This document shows positions 33,980 to 43,538 of a DNA stretch of 45,445 bases, in pieces. The DNA comes from Clostridia bacterium (GTDB lineage: Bacteria; Bacillota; Clostridia; Acetivibrionales; DSM-2933), in the NCBI GenBank assembly GCA_026416815.1, contig JAOAEJ010000044.1, forward strand, positions 1 through 45,445. Direction: 5' to 3'. The notes below the pieces were generated by a model that did not search any database, was not told the origin of the DNA, and was given only the letters and a program-made list of their open reading frames with translations. Numbering within the stretch: the stretch's first letter is position 1; every line of letters starts with the position of its first letter. The position numbers were made by a program, and so were the translations under genes.

Positions 33980-34370
33980 TACTGCCATCCTCCCTTTTAG
34001 CCTTGTTGATAAGCTCCTGAAGACGCTTGACTTCACTGTCGGTAATATCTGATTTCTTAAACTCTAACAGTGCAGATACAGCCTGCTCTATTGAGTCATT
34101 GAAAAATGTATTCATTAAGTTTTTTAGCGCACCTTTAACCGCAGTTTTCTTAGAAATTGACGGCGAATAAACATATTTAGTTCCTTCGCTTTCATGTTTC
34201 AAGTAGCCTTTCTCTTCAAGTATGCGCAGTAGTGCACGCACGGTAGAATAACTTGGGCTGTCCGGAAGCTCTTCAAGGACTTCTCCCGCAGTTGCAGCCC
34301 CCCTGCGATATATGATATCCATTATTTGACGCTCACGCCTGCTTAACGAATTGGTTAATTCTTTTGCCAT
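33972..34370 (-). CDS. BlaI/MecI family transcriptional repressor
   Basis: A 132-residue winged-helix repressor. The DNA-binding domain spans about 8-75 (LSRRERQIMDIIYRRGAATA; YSTVRALLRILEEKGYLKHE), followed by a helical dimerisation tail (about 80-130). The cleavage region expected for such repressors would lie near residues 100-102 (no exact site can be assigned). The gene is first in a two-gene operon and overlaps the downstream M56 gene. A dyad operator covers its own -10 region, which supports autoregulation. No beta-lactamase gene is nearby, so the regulon may concern cell-wall stress in general. Confidence 0.92.
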   Translation of the reverse strand: MAKELTNSLSRRERQIMDIIYRRGAATAGEVLEELPDSPSYSTVRALLRILEEKGYLKHESEGTKYVYSPSISKKTAVKGALKNLMNTFFNDSIEQAVSALLEFKKSDITDSEVKRLQELINKAKREDGSNE

Positions 34371-34391
34371 TTTAAGCTCTCCCTGCTATTT

Positions 34392-34433
34392 TATGCTATA
34401 CTAATATTTTAGCACACTATATACACATGTCAA
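34392..34433 (-). promoter_or_regulatory. blaI promoter with overlapping dyad operator
   Basis: On the minus strand, -35 TTGACA (34428-34433) and -10 TAAAAT (34406-34411) are 16 nt apart. An imperfect 30-nt palindrome at 34392-34421 (CTAA-AT-TTAG centre, TAT...ATA ends) covers the -10 box and is the likely BlaI site. Confidence 0.65.
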
Positions 34434-34470
34434 TTATGTTGTTTCCACAATTATAATAAATGAATGACAA

Positions 34471-34502
34471 TAAAAAGCCAGTAATTTAATACTGACTTTT
34501 TT
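34471..34502 (-). terminator. Terminator of the fapA-like gene
   Basis: GTCAGTA pairs with TACTGGC (one G-T pair) around a 6-nt loop, followed on the minus strand by TTTTTATTG. It starts 5 nt after the stop at 34507. Confidence 0.75.
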
Positions 34503-34506
34503 GGTA

Positions 34507-36096
34507 TCACGTGTACTTTATTTCTTCCTCGTGCCAGTATATAGATGTTGCAAGTGTTAATGAGGTTATTTCAATTCGATTTTTCTTTATTACTATCACG
34601 CAATTAGGATATATTTTTTTTGTAGCACATACTTCCCCTTCACCTTTGGTTAGTAAGTAATGGGAAATATTTTTTTTCTTAACCTCAAGCTCTTTAACTT
34701 CCTCTCTCAAAGCAAGCAGTCTTTGAAAGTTATTATTATATTCCTTTTGTTGAATAGGATTTAGTTTATCTCTTGCCTCCAAACGAAGCATTATGCTCTT
34801 TACTCTTTGCTGTTCTGCCTTAGAGTAATTTATTTTTTCTATTATGTCAGCAAGCTCGGCAGTTAAGGCAGCCCTATCAAAGCCTGCTACTTCTATAACA
34901 GTCTTCTTTTCAAGCTCAGAGCCTATAACCGGAGCAACTACTTTTATTTGCGCTTTTATATTTCCACCGACAATTGACCCCTTTGATGAGTCAATTATGA
35001 CCTCTTTTGCCTCAATGCTGCTGTTAATGCAATGGGAGCTGATATAGACCGCTTCTCCGCATTTTATGGTTGCATTATCTACAAATTTTGTGTAAAGGTT
35101 TTTGGCAGCTTTAATCTCTACTTTACCTTTTGAAGAAATGCCCCCCTTGATAAAAATACTTCCGTTTTTGCTGGTTATACCCTTTACATTGCTAATGCCC
35201 ATATTCCCGTTGATTTCTATATCATTTGTAGCAGTTACCTGAAATCCGTCAATAACAGTCCCATTTATCGTAAGGTATCCGTCGAAGTCTATATTCCCTG
35301 TCCTGAAGTCTACATCCCCTTCAATTTCGAGATGGTTTGATACAGTGACTTTACCGTCTACATAACTGACGGCACCATTTATCTTGGAATAGAGTACAGT
35401 TTTCTGGCTTTCCGGAGTCTCTACAACAGTGTTCCTATCATATAGCAGTGCGATTGTTTTGCCATCACCCGCCTTTATCGGCTGACCTTTTACCGATTGA
35501 CCGGGAGTTCCTAATGTTGCATCTATCCTCTCTCCAAGCCAGTCCCCCTCTTTGACCCTGTTAATCAACTTGATTTCATAGAAATTAACAGTTCCATCTT
35601 CCTCTACTTCCGGCTTAGCCTCCTGTATTTGATACATTTTTATGACCGAATCCTTACCGTTTATAGGCATAGCGCCCTCAGCAATAACGTAGCTTACGCC
35701 ACTGCAAATTTCACCTGCAAAGAAATCTTTTTTTATTCCGAAAACTATACCCTTTTCCTTAAGTTTAGCCATTGTTTCTATGACAAGCTTTTCTCTGTTT
35801 GCAGCGCTTAACTCTTCCTTAGGCAGGTTATAGACTATCGTTGCTTTTAAATCTCTATCAAGGGTTTGAATTATAATCCGTTCTTTAAGCCTTCCAATCT
35901 TTTCAGGCGGCCTTGGGGCGTTATTTAGGGAGTTCTTAAGTACATTAAAGCTGGTTATTTCTATTTCGGGGTGCGCGGAGAGGATACTATTCATCTGTTC
36001 AAAAGGAAAGCCATTCTTATAGGTTTCTATATAAACTCCATCATGATACGAAATAAATCTAAGATATTCATTACTAAAGATAGTGCTGTTGTCCAT
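34507..36096 (-). CDS. fapA: FapA / DUF342 family polymer-forming protein
   Basis: A 529-residue protein of the DUF342 (FapA) family. Order: an N-terminal alpha/beta region (about 1-155), a right-handed beta-helix of short repeats (about 195-395; VTVSNHLEIEGDVDFRTG; NIDFDGYLTINGTVIDGF; GIFIKGG-like strands) and a long coiled coil (about 400-475; LADIIEKINYSKAEQQRVKS). A short C-terminal beta part follows (KIYPNCVIVIKKNRIEI). DUF342 proteins assemble as filaments or scaffolds; in some bacteria they are tied to flagellar placement, but no flagellar genes are visible here. RBS GAGAGGAG lies 7 nt before the ATG at 36096. Monocistronic, with its own terminator. The symbol is a family name, not a proof of function. 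Confidence 0.82.
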   Translation of the reverse strand: MDNSTIFSNEYLRFISYHDGVYIETYKNGFPFEQMNSILSAHPEIEITSFNVLKNSLNNAPRPPEKIGRLKERIIIQTLDRDLKATIVYNLPKEELSAANREKLVIETMAKLKEKGIVFGIKKDFFAGEICSGVSYVIAEGAMPINGKDSVIKMYQIQEAKPEVEEDGTVNFYEIKLINRVKEGDWLGERIDATLGTPGQSVKGQPIKAGDGKTIALLYDRNTVVETPESQKTVLYSKINGAVSYVDGKVTVSNHLEIEGDVDFRTGNIDFDGYLTINGTVIDGFQVTATNDIEINGNMGISNVKGITSKNGSIFIKGGISSKGKVEIKAAKNLYTKFVDNATIKCGEAVYISSHCINSSIEAKEVIIDSSKGSIVGGNIKAQIKVVAPVIGSELEKKTVIEVAGFDRAALTAELADIIEKINYSKAEQQRVKSIMLRLEARDKLNPIQQKEYNNNFQRLLALREEVKELEVKKKNISHYLLTKGEGEVCATKKIYPNCVIVIKKNRIEITSLTLATSIYWHEEEIKYT

Positions 36097-36165
36097 TATC
36101 TCACTCCTCTCACGCATAGTAATATTATATTGCCTGGAGCATCCGATTTTCTCGCACTGAAAATA

Positions 36166-36287
36166 TATATATTTGCGATAATGATATTACAAAGAATAAT
36201 TTGATTATCGCAATATAACTTAAGGTAACAAATTGCAAAAAAGATTTATGGAAAACTTCGTTGTAGATTCTTTTTTGCAATTTATAT
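36166..36287 (+). repeat. Family B intergenic element, copy 3
   Basis: It has the same two-stem plan and linker as copy 2, in the same orientation, and is almost identical from TGCGATAATGATATTACAA through TTCTTTTTTGCAATTTATAT. It sits upstream of fapA on the opposite strand. A 72-codon minus-strand open frame crosses it but shows no protein-like character. Confidence 0.8.
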
Positions 36288-36504
36288 CGTATATTTATCA
36301 AAGCTTTATTTACTGGTATCTTCAAGTACTTAGGTATTGCCATTATATTAAAACCGATTGAAGTTGTATTTTTATGTACAACTATTAATTAACCTTTAGA
36401 AAAACCGAAGTGTATAGATAATCTATAAATATATAATTTTACCCTAATTATATTGTACCTAGCAATGGATTAACATTCAACATAATTTTTATTTGTACTG
36501 TAAA
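36288..36504. other. Gene-free AT-rich gap
   Basis: No credible ORF on either strand. TATAGATAATCTATA near 36413 is a short palindrome reminiscent of family A ends. Confidence 0.4.
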
Positions 36505-36562
36505 AATAGTACTTTTTATAAAATATAGGCACCCGTACAAAAGCCTATACTGAGTGCCTATA
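36505..36562 (-). terminator. Terminator of the ABC exporter operon
   Basis: TATAGGCAC (36524-36532) pairs with GTGCCTATA (36554-36562) and is followed on the minus strand by TTTTATAAAAAG. It lies about 80 nt after the stop at 36640. Confidence 0.6.
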
Positions 36563-36639
36563 CCAACTAAATTATCTATATTAAGTTTCAGAAAGAGCAA
36601 TATTACTATACCTTCCAGGCAATACGCCAATATGCCCTT

Positions 36640-38814
36640 TTATACTGCTGAACTCTCCAGATTTGCACCGGTAAACTGGCTGTTATACAAGTCAGCATAA
36701 AAACCGCCTTTAGCAAGAAGCTCCTTGTGATTGCCCATTTCAATAATACTTCCATGGTTCATAACCAAGATCAACTCTGCGTCACGTATAGTGGATAATC
36801 TATGGGCGATTACAAAGCTTGTTCTATCCTTCATAAGGTTAGCCATTGCCTTCTGTATCAAGACCTCAGTCCTTGTATCAACACTGCTTGTAGCTTCATC
36901 CAGTATAAGGATAGTAGGATCGGCAAGGATTGCACGTGCTATGGTTAAAAGCTGCTTCTGGCCTTGTGAAATATTGGTTGCCTCTTCATTGAGGATTGTA
37001 TTATAGCCGTCGGGCAGAGTTCTAATAAAGTGGTCTGCATGAGCTGCTTTTGCTGCACGAATAATTTCTTCCTCAGTAGCACCCTCACGTCCGTAAGCTA
37101 TATTGTCTCTGATAGTACCGTTAAAGAGCCATGTGTCCTGAAGTACCATACCAAACATACTGCGAAGATCTCCTCGCTTTATATCCCTGATGTCTACTCC
37201 ATCAATGGTAATCTTTCCACCACCAATTTCATAGAAACGCATTAACAGGTTAACAAGTGTAGTTTTTCCTGCGCCGGTTGGTCCAACTATGGCTATAGTG
37301 TGACCCTGCTTTACATCAATGCTCATATCTTCAATCAAGGGTTCACTTTCCTTATAGCTGAATTTTACGTTTTCAAATTTAACTTCACCTTTAGGATATT
37401 CAATTACCTTCGCATTTGGACTATCGGGGATTTCTTCCGGTTCGTCGAGTACTTCAAAAACTCTCTCAGCACATGCAACAGTGGATTGAATGATATTAGC
37501 AATATTAGCGGTTTGTACTATCGGCATGGTAAATGACCTGGAATACTGAATAAATGCTGTAATATCACCTATCTGAAGCCTGTTTTTGGTAACCCAAAGC
37601 CCACCAACAACACTGATAAGAACATATCCCAGGTTGCTTACAAAATTCATAAGAGGGAACATTATACCCGATACAAACTGTGCTTTCCATCCTGCTTCAT
37701 GGAGTCTATCGTTGATTGCAGAGAATTTTTCTATAGATTCTTTCTCGTGCCCAAAAGCCTTAACAATTTTATGTCCGGTATACATCTCCTCTACATGACC
37801 GCTAAGCTGCCCCAGTTCCTTCTGCTGAGCTGCAAAATATTTCTGTGAGCGTTTTGCAACAAATACTGTTGAAAAAATATAAAGTGGTAATGTCGCTAAA
37901 ACAATTAGCGTCAGTATTGGGCTTATGGTCAGCATCATAATGATGTAGCCTACAATCTGTACTATGGATGTAATTAACTGAGTCAAACTCTGCTGCAGGG
38001 TTGTAGAAATAGTATCGATATCATTGGTAACACGGCTTAATATTTCACCATGAGTTCTTGAATCGAAGTATTTCAGCGGCAGCTTTGGAAGCTTGCTATC
38101 TACATCCTTACGCATACTATACACAGTTCTCTGCGCAACAGTGGACATAACAAACTGCATTGTAAAAGTAAATACAGAGCTTAATAAATAAAATCCAAGT
38201 AATACAATCATTATATGGCCTATAAAAGTAAAGTCTATTTTCCCGCCTGTCTCTTTTATCGCTCTTAAAATGTCGTCTATCTGCTCTTGAGACATGTTCA
38301 TTTTTTGCTGGCTATCAGGCATTTTCTTACCTAAATCTATAAACTTTTTAACAATCTCTGCCTTCTGCTGTGGATCTTCTACTTTATCAAGCTGCGGCAA
38401 AGTCATTATCTCTTGTATTGCTTTTATTGTTTCAGGGTTTTGCTGTGCTTGTGCATTGCCCTTGAGCTGCTGGCTTTTTTGCATTTGCAGCTTGATTTGC
38501 TGCTGCATTGATTTCTGCTGTTCCGATATTTGATTTAATACCATTCCGGCTTTATAGCCATCAGCTAATTTATTCATAGCCTTTCCTGATATTTTAGGAG
38601 CTGCTATAGTAAAGCCCATTCCGACAATTGCAAATATCAAGACCACTATAAGGTTTACTTTATAGGGTTTTAGATAACCTAGTAACCTTTTTAGAGTCTT
38701 CTTAAAATCTTTTGCTTTTTCTACCGGCCTTCCCAATGCACCGCCGGGGCCGCCCCTGTGGAGTCCTCCCCCCTGTCTTCCCATGGATGTATTATCTCTA
38801 CGTGCTTCACTCAT
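36640..38814 (-). CDS. ABC exporter subunit with canonical ATPase site
   Basis: A 724-residue half-transporter: six TM helices and a C-terminal nucleotide-binding domain (about 485-715). Walker A is GPTGAGKTT, the signature is non-standard (NISQGQKQ), Walker B ends in the catalytic Glu (ILILDEATSSVD) and the switch His is present (VIAHRLST). It is longer than usual. The N-terminal tail is Gly/Arg-rich (MGRQGGGLHRGGPGGALG), and a Gln/Met-rich insert of about 110 residues lies between TM1 and TM2 (KSMQQQIKLQMQKSQQL), which would face outside. It overlaps the partner gene in an ATGA. Substrate unknown; such pairs export drugs, lipids or peptides. Confidence 0.9.
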   Translation of the reverse strand: MSEARRDNTSMGRQGGGLHRGGPGGALGRPVEKAKDFKKTLKRLLGYLKPYKVNLIVVLIFAIVGMGFTIAAPKISGKAMNKLADGYKAGMVLNQISEQQKSMQQQIKLQMQKSQQLKGNAQAQQNPETIKAIQEIMTLPQLDKVEDPQQKAEIVKKFIDLGKKMPDSQQKMNMSQEQIDDILRAIKETGGKIDFTFIGHIMIVLLGFYLLSSVFTFTMQFVMSTVAQRTVYSMRKDVDSKLPKLPLKYFDSRTHGEILSRVTNDIDTISTTLQQSLTQLITSIVQIVGYIIMMLTISPILTLIVLATLPLYIFSTVFVAKRSQKYFAAQQKELGQLSGHVEEMYTGHKIVKAFGHEKESIEKFSAINDRLHEAGWKAQFVSGIMFPLMNFVSNLGYVLISVVGGLWVTKNRLQIGDITAFIQYSRSFTMPIVQTANIANIIQSTVACAERVFEVLDEPEEIPDSPNAKVIEYPKGEVKFENVKFSYKESEPLIEDMSIDVKQGHTIAIVGPTGAGKTTLVNLLMRFYEIGGGKITIDGVDIRDIKRGDLRSMFGMVLQDTWLFNGTIRDNIAYGREGATEEEIIRAAKAAHADHFIRTLPDGYNTILNEEATNISQGQKQLLTIARAILADPTILILDEATSSVDTRTEVLIQKAMANLMKDRTSFVIAHRLSTIRDAELILVMNHGSIIEMGNHKELLAKGGFYADLYNSQFTGANLESSAV

Positions 38815-40538
38815 GCTAATTCCTCCTCAGACAACTGTGAGGATACAATTTCACGATATACCTCACAACTATTTAAAAGTTCTCTGTGGGTTCCCATTCC
38901 TGCTATTTGTCCTTCATCCAAAACTATAATACGATCTGCGTCCATAACCGTCCCTACTCTCTGAGCAACTATTAGCACTGTAGCATCGGCTGTTTCATTC
39001 TTTAATGCTGCCCTAAGTTTTGCATCGGTCTTAAAATCAAGTGCCGAAAAACTATCATCAAATATATATATCTCAGGTTTTCTGACCAGTACACGGGCAA
39101 TGGAGAGACGCTGTTTCTGACCTCCCGAAATATTGATACCCCCCTGGGCAATTTCATGTTCAAAACCGCTGCTCATCTCAGAGATAAATTCCTTTGCCTG
39201 AGCGACTTCGGCAGCATGCCTGATTTCCTCATCGGTCGCCTCCACCTTACCATATCTTATGTTATGGGCAATAGTACCTGAAAAGAGGACAGCTTTCTGT
39301 GGTACAAAGCCTATCTTAGAACGTAGGGCCTCCTGCAACATTTCTCTGACATCTACTCCATCAACCAATACGCTCCCACTGTCAACATCATAAAAACGTG
39401 GGATTAGGTTCACTAGAGTCGATTTACCCGAGCCGGTGCCACCAATTATAGCCGTCACTTCCCCGGGCTTTGCACTAAAGGTGATATTGCTTAAAGCAGG
39501 CTGCTCTGCACCATGATAGCTAAAAGTAACATTCTTGAATTCTAAAAACCCTCTTTTTTCATTAGCCTCCTTAATCTCTGCCGCATCACTGATTCCGGGA
39601 GTCGTGTCCAAGACTTCGTTAATCCTGACCGCAGCAGCCTGCGCACGGGGTACCATGATAAACATCATAGAAACCATAAGCATGGAATACATAATCTGCA
39701 TCGCATACTGAGTAAATGCTATAAGTGCTCCCATCTGCATATCCCCATTATCAATTCGGAGGCTTCCAAACCAGAGGATTGCAACTGATGTGATATTCAT
39801 AATTAACATTAAGGCTGGCATTAAGAAAGCCATTATTCGGTTAACCTTTATATAATTGTTGGTAAGGTCTATATTTGCCTCTTCAAAGCGAGCCTGTTCA
39901 TGGTCAATCCTATTAAACGCGCGTACTACTCTGATTCCCGTAAGATTCTCTCGGAGAACAAGATTGATTTTATCCAGTTTAACCTGCATTAGCTTAAAGA
40001 GCGGCATTCCCTTGATAGCCAAAAGAGTTATTGCACCTGCAAGTACAGGGATAGCAACAGCAAAAACCAATGTGAGGTACTTATCCTTCAAAAATGCCAG
40101 TACGATTCCTCCTATAGCCATCATTGGAGCACTAACCATCATACGCATTATAATCATTGTTACCGTCTGTATTTGTGTAATATCGTTTGTGGTTCTTGTA
40201 ATAAGCGTTGATGTACCTAATTTGTCAAATTCGTGTAATGAATAGCTTTCTACCCGATTAAAGACTTTGCTGCGAAGAATTGTCCCTAAACCCATAGCAG
40301 CCTTTGAAGATAAGAAAGTCGCTATAATTGCACATATAGTTCCCCCTGCTGCAATAAGCAGCATAAATCCTCCCATTTTCCAAATATAATTAGTGTCGCC
40401 TTTCATTATTCCTTTGTCTACTATGTCAGACATCAGGGTTGGGAGGTATAGGTCTGCAAGTGTTTGAAAAAAAACCAGGACTAAAACACATGCAATAAAA
40501 ACTTTAAATGGTTTTAAAAACTTAAATAGTCTAATCAA
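38811..40538 (-). CDS. ABC exporter subunit with degenerate ATPase site
   Basis: A 575-residue half-transporter of the multidrug type, promoter-proximal to its partner. Six TM helices are followed by the nucleotide-binding domain (about 335-570). Walker A GGTGSGKST and signature ISGGQKQR are normal. Walker B ends in Asp instead of the catalytic Glu (IYIFDDSFSALD) and the switch His is Gln (VAQRVGT). This is the pattern of heterodimeric exporters such as TM287/288 or BmrCD, in which one ATP site binds but does not hydrolyse. The start appears to be TTG at 40538 behind AGGAGATGAGG. No regulator gene is adjacent. Confidence 0.9.
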   Translation of the reverse strand: MIRLFKFLKPFKVFIACVLVLVFFQTLADLYLPTLMSDIVDKGIMKGDTNYIWKMGGFMLLIAAGGTICAIIATFLSSKAAMGLGTILRSKVFNRVESYSLHEFDKLGTSTLITRTTNDITQIQTVTMIIMRMMVSAPMMAIGGIVLAFLKDKYLTLVFAVAIPVLAGAITLLAIKGMPLFKLMQVKLDKINLVLRENLTGIRVVRAFNRIDHEQARFEEANIDLTNNYIKVNRIMAFLMPALMLIMNITSVAILWFGSLRIDNGDMQMGALIAFTQYAMQIMYSMLMVSMMFIMVPRAQAAAVRINEVLDTTPGISDAAEIKEANEKRGFLEFKNVTFSYHGAEQPALSNITFSAKPGEVTAIIGGTGSGKSTLVNLIPRFYDVDSGSVLVDGVDVREMLQEALRSKIGFVPQKAVLFSGTIAHNIRYGKVEATDEEIRHAAEVAQAKEFISEMSSGFEHEIAQGGINISGGQKQRLSIARVLVRKPEIYIFDDSFSALDFKTDAKLRAALKNETADATVLIVAQRVGTVMDADRIIVLDEGQIAGMGTHRELLNSCEVYREIVSSQLSEEELA

Positions 40539-40945
40539 AAATCCTCATCTCCTATCCTAAATTGCAAAGCTAAATATTTATGATAAAACCCTAGTAGGTC
40601 TTTTCATGAAATTAATTTTGATGGTCCTGCTTCATAAAATAGTCTTGCTAACTCTACCTTCCTATTTGACTTTTCCACCTACCCACCTCTCAGTTATAAC
40701 TATTAATAAATTCCCGAAAAAATGTCACTCTAATTTCGTGTGCAAATATTTCGTGTACAAAATAATTATAATTCTGGCCTTTTGTACTGTCAAGTGTTTT
40801 AAGCCTATTACAGCTTGTGTTATTAAATAAACCGCCTATGTCGGCATAATAAACTCCTTGATGCATTTCCGGACATTGATTCGTCACCTTACGGCTGGTA
40901 TAATTAAATTGTTTAGTCAAATTATTAGTTGAAGAGGAAATGGGA
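40539..40945 (+). promoter_or_regulatory. Gene-free gap with promoter of the nucleotidyltransferase gene
   Basis: A 407-nt gap between divergent genes. On the plus strand, -35 TTGATT (40876-40881) and -10 TATAAT (40899-40904) are exactly 17 nt apart, 41 nt before the start. Nothing else is identifiable; the promoter of the ABC operon is not obvious. Confidence 0.65.
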
Positions 40946-41764
40946 ATGTTTGAAATACAAACCGTAGAAGATATAGTAAATGAGTATTCAAGATTATCTG
41001 AGGTAGAATCTATTTTAATGGCAGGATCAAGGACTGTGAATACAGAGGATTCCAGCTCTGATATTGACCTGTACATTTATTCCACTAGGGAAGTTCCTGT
41101 AACTAAAAGGCAGAAAATCGCCAGTGCGTTCTCCGATAACTTTCAAATTGATCTTAAAATATGGGAATCAAGTGATGAATGGTATCTTAGAGACTCTAAG
41201 GTGATGGTTGACATAATCTACAGAAGCTTCAATTGGCTAGATGAGCAGTTGGAAAGCACTCTGTTTAGCCATATTGCAAGTACAGGCTATACCACTTGCT
41301 TCTGGCATAATCTGTTGACGTCGGTAATTTTATTTGATAGAAACAATAAGGCTAAGGTTCTAAAGGAAAAATATGATATATGCTACCCCAAAGAGTTAAA
41401 GTATAATATTGTAGCCAAAAATTATCCTGCCTTAAAAGAGTGCTTTTCATCCTACTATGAACAAATTGAAAAATCAATACGCAGGGGTGATTTTATAAGT
41501 ACGAATCATCGCATTGCCGAGTTTTTATCAAGTTATTTTGATATCATATTTGCAGTAAATGAACTCCCTCATCCGGGTGAGAAAAAACTTGTTAAAATAG
41601 TCAAAAACACCTGTAAGAAAGTCCCTGCTAATTTTGAGGAAGATCTATACAATGTGTTTAAAAACATCTCAAGCAATGATGTGAGTATACTCAAGTATTT
41701 AGATGTACTTATAAAAAATCTTGACTCATTTCTAAATAAGGAAAATCTTCTGAGCTTAAGATAG
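40946..41764 (+). CDS. Nucleotidyltransferase-fold protein
   Basis: A 272-residue protein with an N-terminal nucleotidyltransferase domain of the polymerase-beta superfamily. The motif is GSRTVNTEDSSSDIDLYIY at about 26-44 (GS ... DxD), with a third acidic residue in QIDLKIW (about 69). The helical C-terminal part (about 130-270) resembles DUF4037-type or aminoglycoside-nucleotidyltransferase-like proteins. Such enzymes transfer a nucleotide to a small molecule or protein; the acceptor is unknown, and resistance should not be assumed. AGAGGA lies 7 nt before the ATG at 40946; an ATG two codons earlier sits on the RBS. It converges with the broken TPR gene, 4 nt apart. Confidence 0.8.
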   Translation: MFEIQTVEDIVNEYSRLSEVESILMAGSRTVNTEDSSSDIDLYIYSTREVPVTKRQKIASAFSDNFQIDLKIWESSDEWYLRDSKVMVDIIYRSFNWLDEQLESTLFSHIASTGYTTCFWHNLLTSVILFDRNNKAKVLKEKYDICYPKELKYNIVAKNYPALKECFSSYYEQIEKSIRRGDFISTNHRIAEFLSSYFDIIFAVNELPHPGEKKLVKIVKNTCKKVPANFEEDLYNVFKNISSNDVSILKYLDVLIKNLDSFLNKENLLSLR

Positions 41765-41768
41765 ACAG

Positions 41769-42113
41769 TCAATATAAAAAATCTATTACATTTCGCCTCC
41801 TCCCCCAAAATTCCGGGTAGTCTGTTGTCCATAATGTAACAGATTTTTGTTGCTTAGTTACCGCAAAAACATATATCAGTTGTGATTTAGCAATTTTTTT
41901 CTCTGCTGCCACCCTTTCTTCCATTACCGCCTCGTGAGTTGGAGGATATTCTTCCTTAGTAAACACCTCCAAGGCCTTATCATAAAGCTCAATTGCTTTT
42001 TTGATATACTCCTTTTCAGCCTTGATATCGTACATAGCTGAATAGACATTTCCCAATTCATATTGGATTTGAGCATAATACATTGGATAGTCCTCTTTGG
42101 TGATTACTTTCAT
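41769..42113 (-). pseudogene. Broken stalk/TPR gene, fragment 4 (C-terminal)
   Basis: Last piece of a decayed copy of the neighbouring TPR gene. It holds one and a half TPR units (YAQIQYELGNVYSAMYDIKA; AIELYDKALEVFTKEEYPPT) and a non-repeat tail ending at 41769. The true reading frame continues upstream as EENFYKANKAYEEA, out of frame with fragment 3. A short deletion in the linker expected to read like ...RDKEEN explains the shift. Confidence 0.7.
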
Positions 42114-42748
42114 AGCCTCCTCATAGGCTTTATTGGCCTTGTAGAAATTTTCTTCGCTGCTAAACTGTAGTATATAATACCCAGATTATTCTGCTGCCGT
42201 GCATACTCTAAAGGGTATCGTCCTATCGTATAAACTTTCATGACCTCTTTGAAAGCATTAACAGCTATTGCAAGGTTTTTCCCTGTATCTTTTATTTCCG
42301 ATAGTCTCCAATATGCTACCCCAAAATTGGATTGAGCCATCGCATAGTCCAGAGGATATTTTTCGGGTGTATAAATTTGCAGAGCTTCTTTATAAGCTTC
42401 TATAGATTTTATAAGATTTCCCTCTCTCCCTTTTAATTCCGACAGTGCTCTATAAGCAATTCCCCGCCTGGTTTGGGTTGAGGCATAACCTATTGGATAG
42501 GCTTTAGCAGTTCTCACTTCTAAGGCCTCTTCTAAAGCCTTAATAGCTTTTATTAGGTTTTCTTCCTTATCCCTCACTTCAGATAAGCTCCCGTAAACAG
42601 CCCCTAGGGCATCTTGAATACTTGCATACTCCTTAGGATATTTTTCAATTGTAAAAACACTTAAAGCCTCCTCAAATGATTTAGCAGCTTTTGAAATATT
42701 TTCTTCCTTATCTCTTGCCTTAGCTAAATTGTAATAATAGCTTCCCAT
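42110..42748 (-). pseudogene. Broken stalk/TPR gene, fragment 3
   Basis: Carries about four and a half TPR units of the 46-residue type seen in the intact neighbour (for example YASIQDALGAVYGSLSEVRD; AIKALEEALEVRTAKAYP). In frame upstream it can be read back through KYPLEYAGVKYN to about 42790, where it meets fragment 2 in a different frame. It ends in a spurious tail (STRPIKPMRRL) after the frame shift near 42150. Confidence 0.7.
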
Positions 42749-42771
42749 GTTGTATTTTACCCCAGCATACT

Positions 42772-43344
42772 CTAATGGGTATTTTTCCTTATTTGAGATA
42801 AATCATTATAAGCAACTCCAAGGAGATTTTGTACCTGCGCATACTCACTAGCGTATTCCGAAAGTGTAAAAACTTTGAGACAATCCTGACAGGCTTGAAT
42901 AGCTTTTGTGAGATTTTTTTCTTTATCCCTAATCTCTGACAATTCCAAGTATGCTGTTGCCAGGTTACCTTGAACCCTGGCATAATCAGTTGGATAGCTT
43001 TTGACGGTATAAATCTTAAAAGCGTCTTCATAGGCAATTATAGCTTTAGTGATATTTGATTCTTTGTTTACCGCTCCTGCCGGCTCACTAAATGCGATTC
43101 CTATGCTATTTTTGGCCTCAGCATATTCTAATGGATTCTTCTGACTGGAGATGTTTTCAATAGCCGCTTCATAGCCTCTTATTGCATTTACATAATCTTT
43201 ATTTTCCAGAAGTTTATCCGCTGTACTAATCATATCGCTAACTTTACCTACATCATGCCTTCTGGTGATATTTGCAATAATTCCGCTGCCTGCCAGTACG
43301 GTATTATCATTGCCGTCTATATTAATATCCCATATAGATACCAT
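42772..43344 (-). pseudogene. Broken stalk/TPR gene, fragment 2
   Basis: Begins in a segment equivalent to the intact protein's SSVTINGGGNIVIAGNGIIV (here INIDGNDNTVLAGSGIIANI), followed by three to four TPR units. It ends in QIRKNTH, where about 24 residues of the expected repeat linker are missing and the frame changes. It has no start signal of its own. Confidence 0.7.
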
Positions 43345-43538
43345 ACAGGTATGTATAGTCTGCCGTTTATTATCTGCAACTGCACGTCAAAATTTACAGG
43401 CATGCCGTTTATATCTACCCTTATGCTTTTTGGGTCTGCCCCAGCAAAAGTAATTTGCAGCGAAATCCCAAGTATTATTAATAAAGCTAAAAGAACTCTT
43501 AACATTTTTTTGTGTATCTTAATCATCCAATTAATCAT
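43317..43538 (-). pseudogene. Broken stalk/TPR gene, fragment 1 (signal peptide and start of stalk domain)
   Basis: Contains a signal peptide (MLRVLLALLIILGISLQITFAG) and the first strands of a copper-amine-oxidase-type stalk domain (RVDINGMPVNFDVQLQIING; RLYIPV). It then runs out of frame after losing roughly 90 residues that the intact copy has here. Its first ATG overlaps the stop of the intact gene (ATGATTAA), so the two were probably one operon made by tandem duplication. Confidence 0.7.

Noticed and set aside
36125..36343. 72-codon minus-strand open frame upstream of fapA
   Set aside because: It consists largely of a family B repeat and AT-rich flanks, with no RBS.
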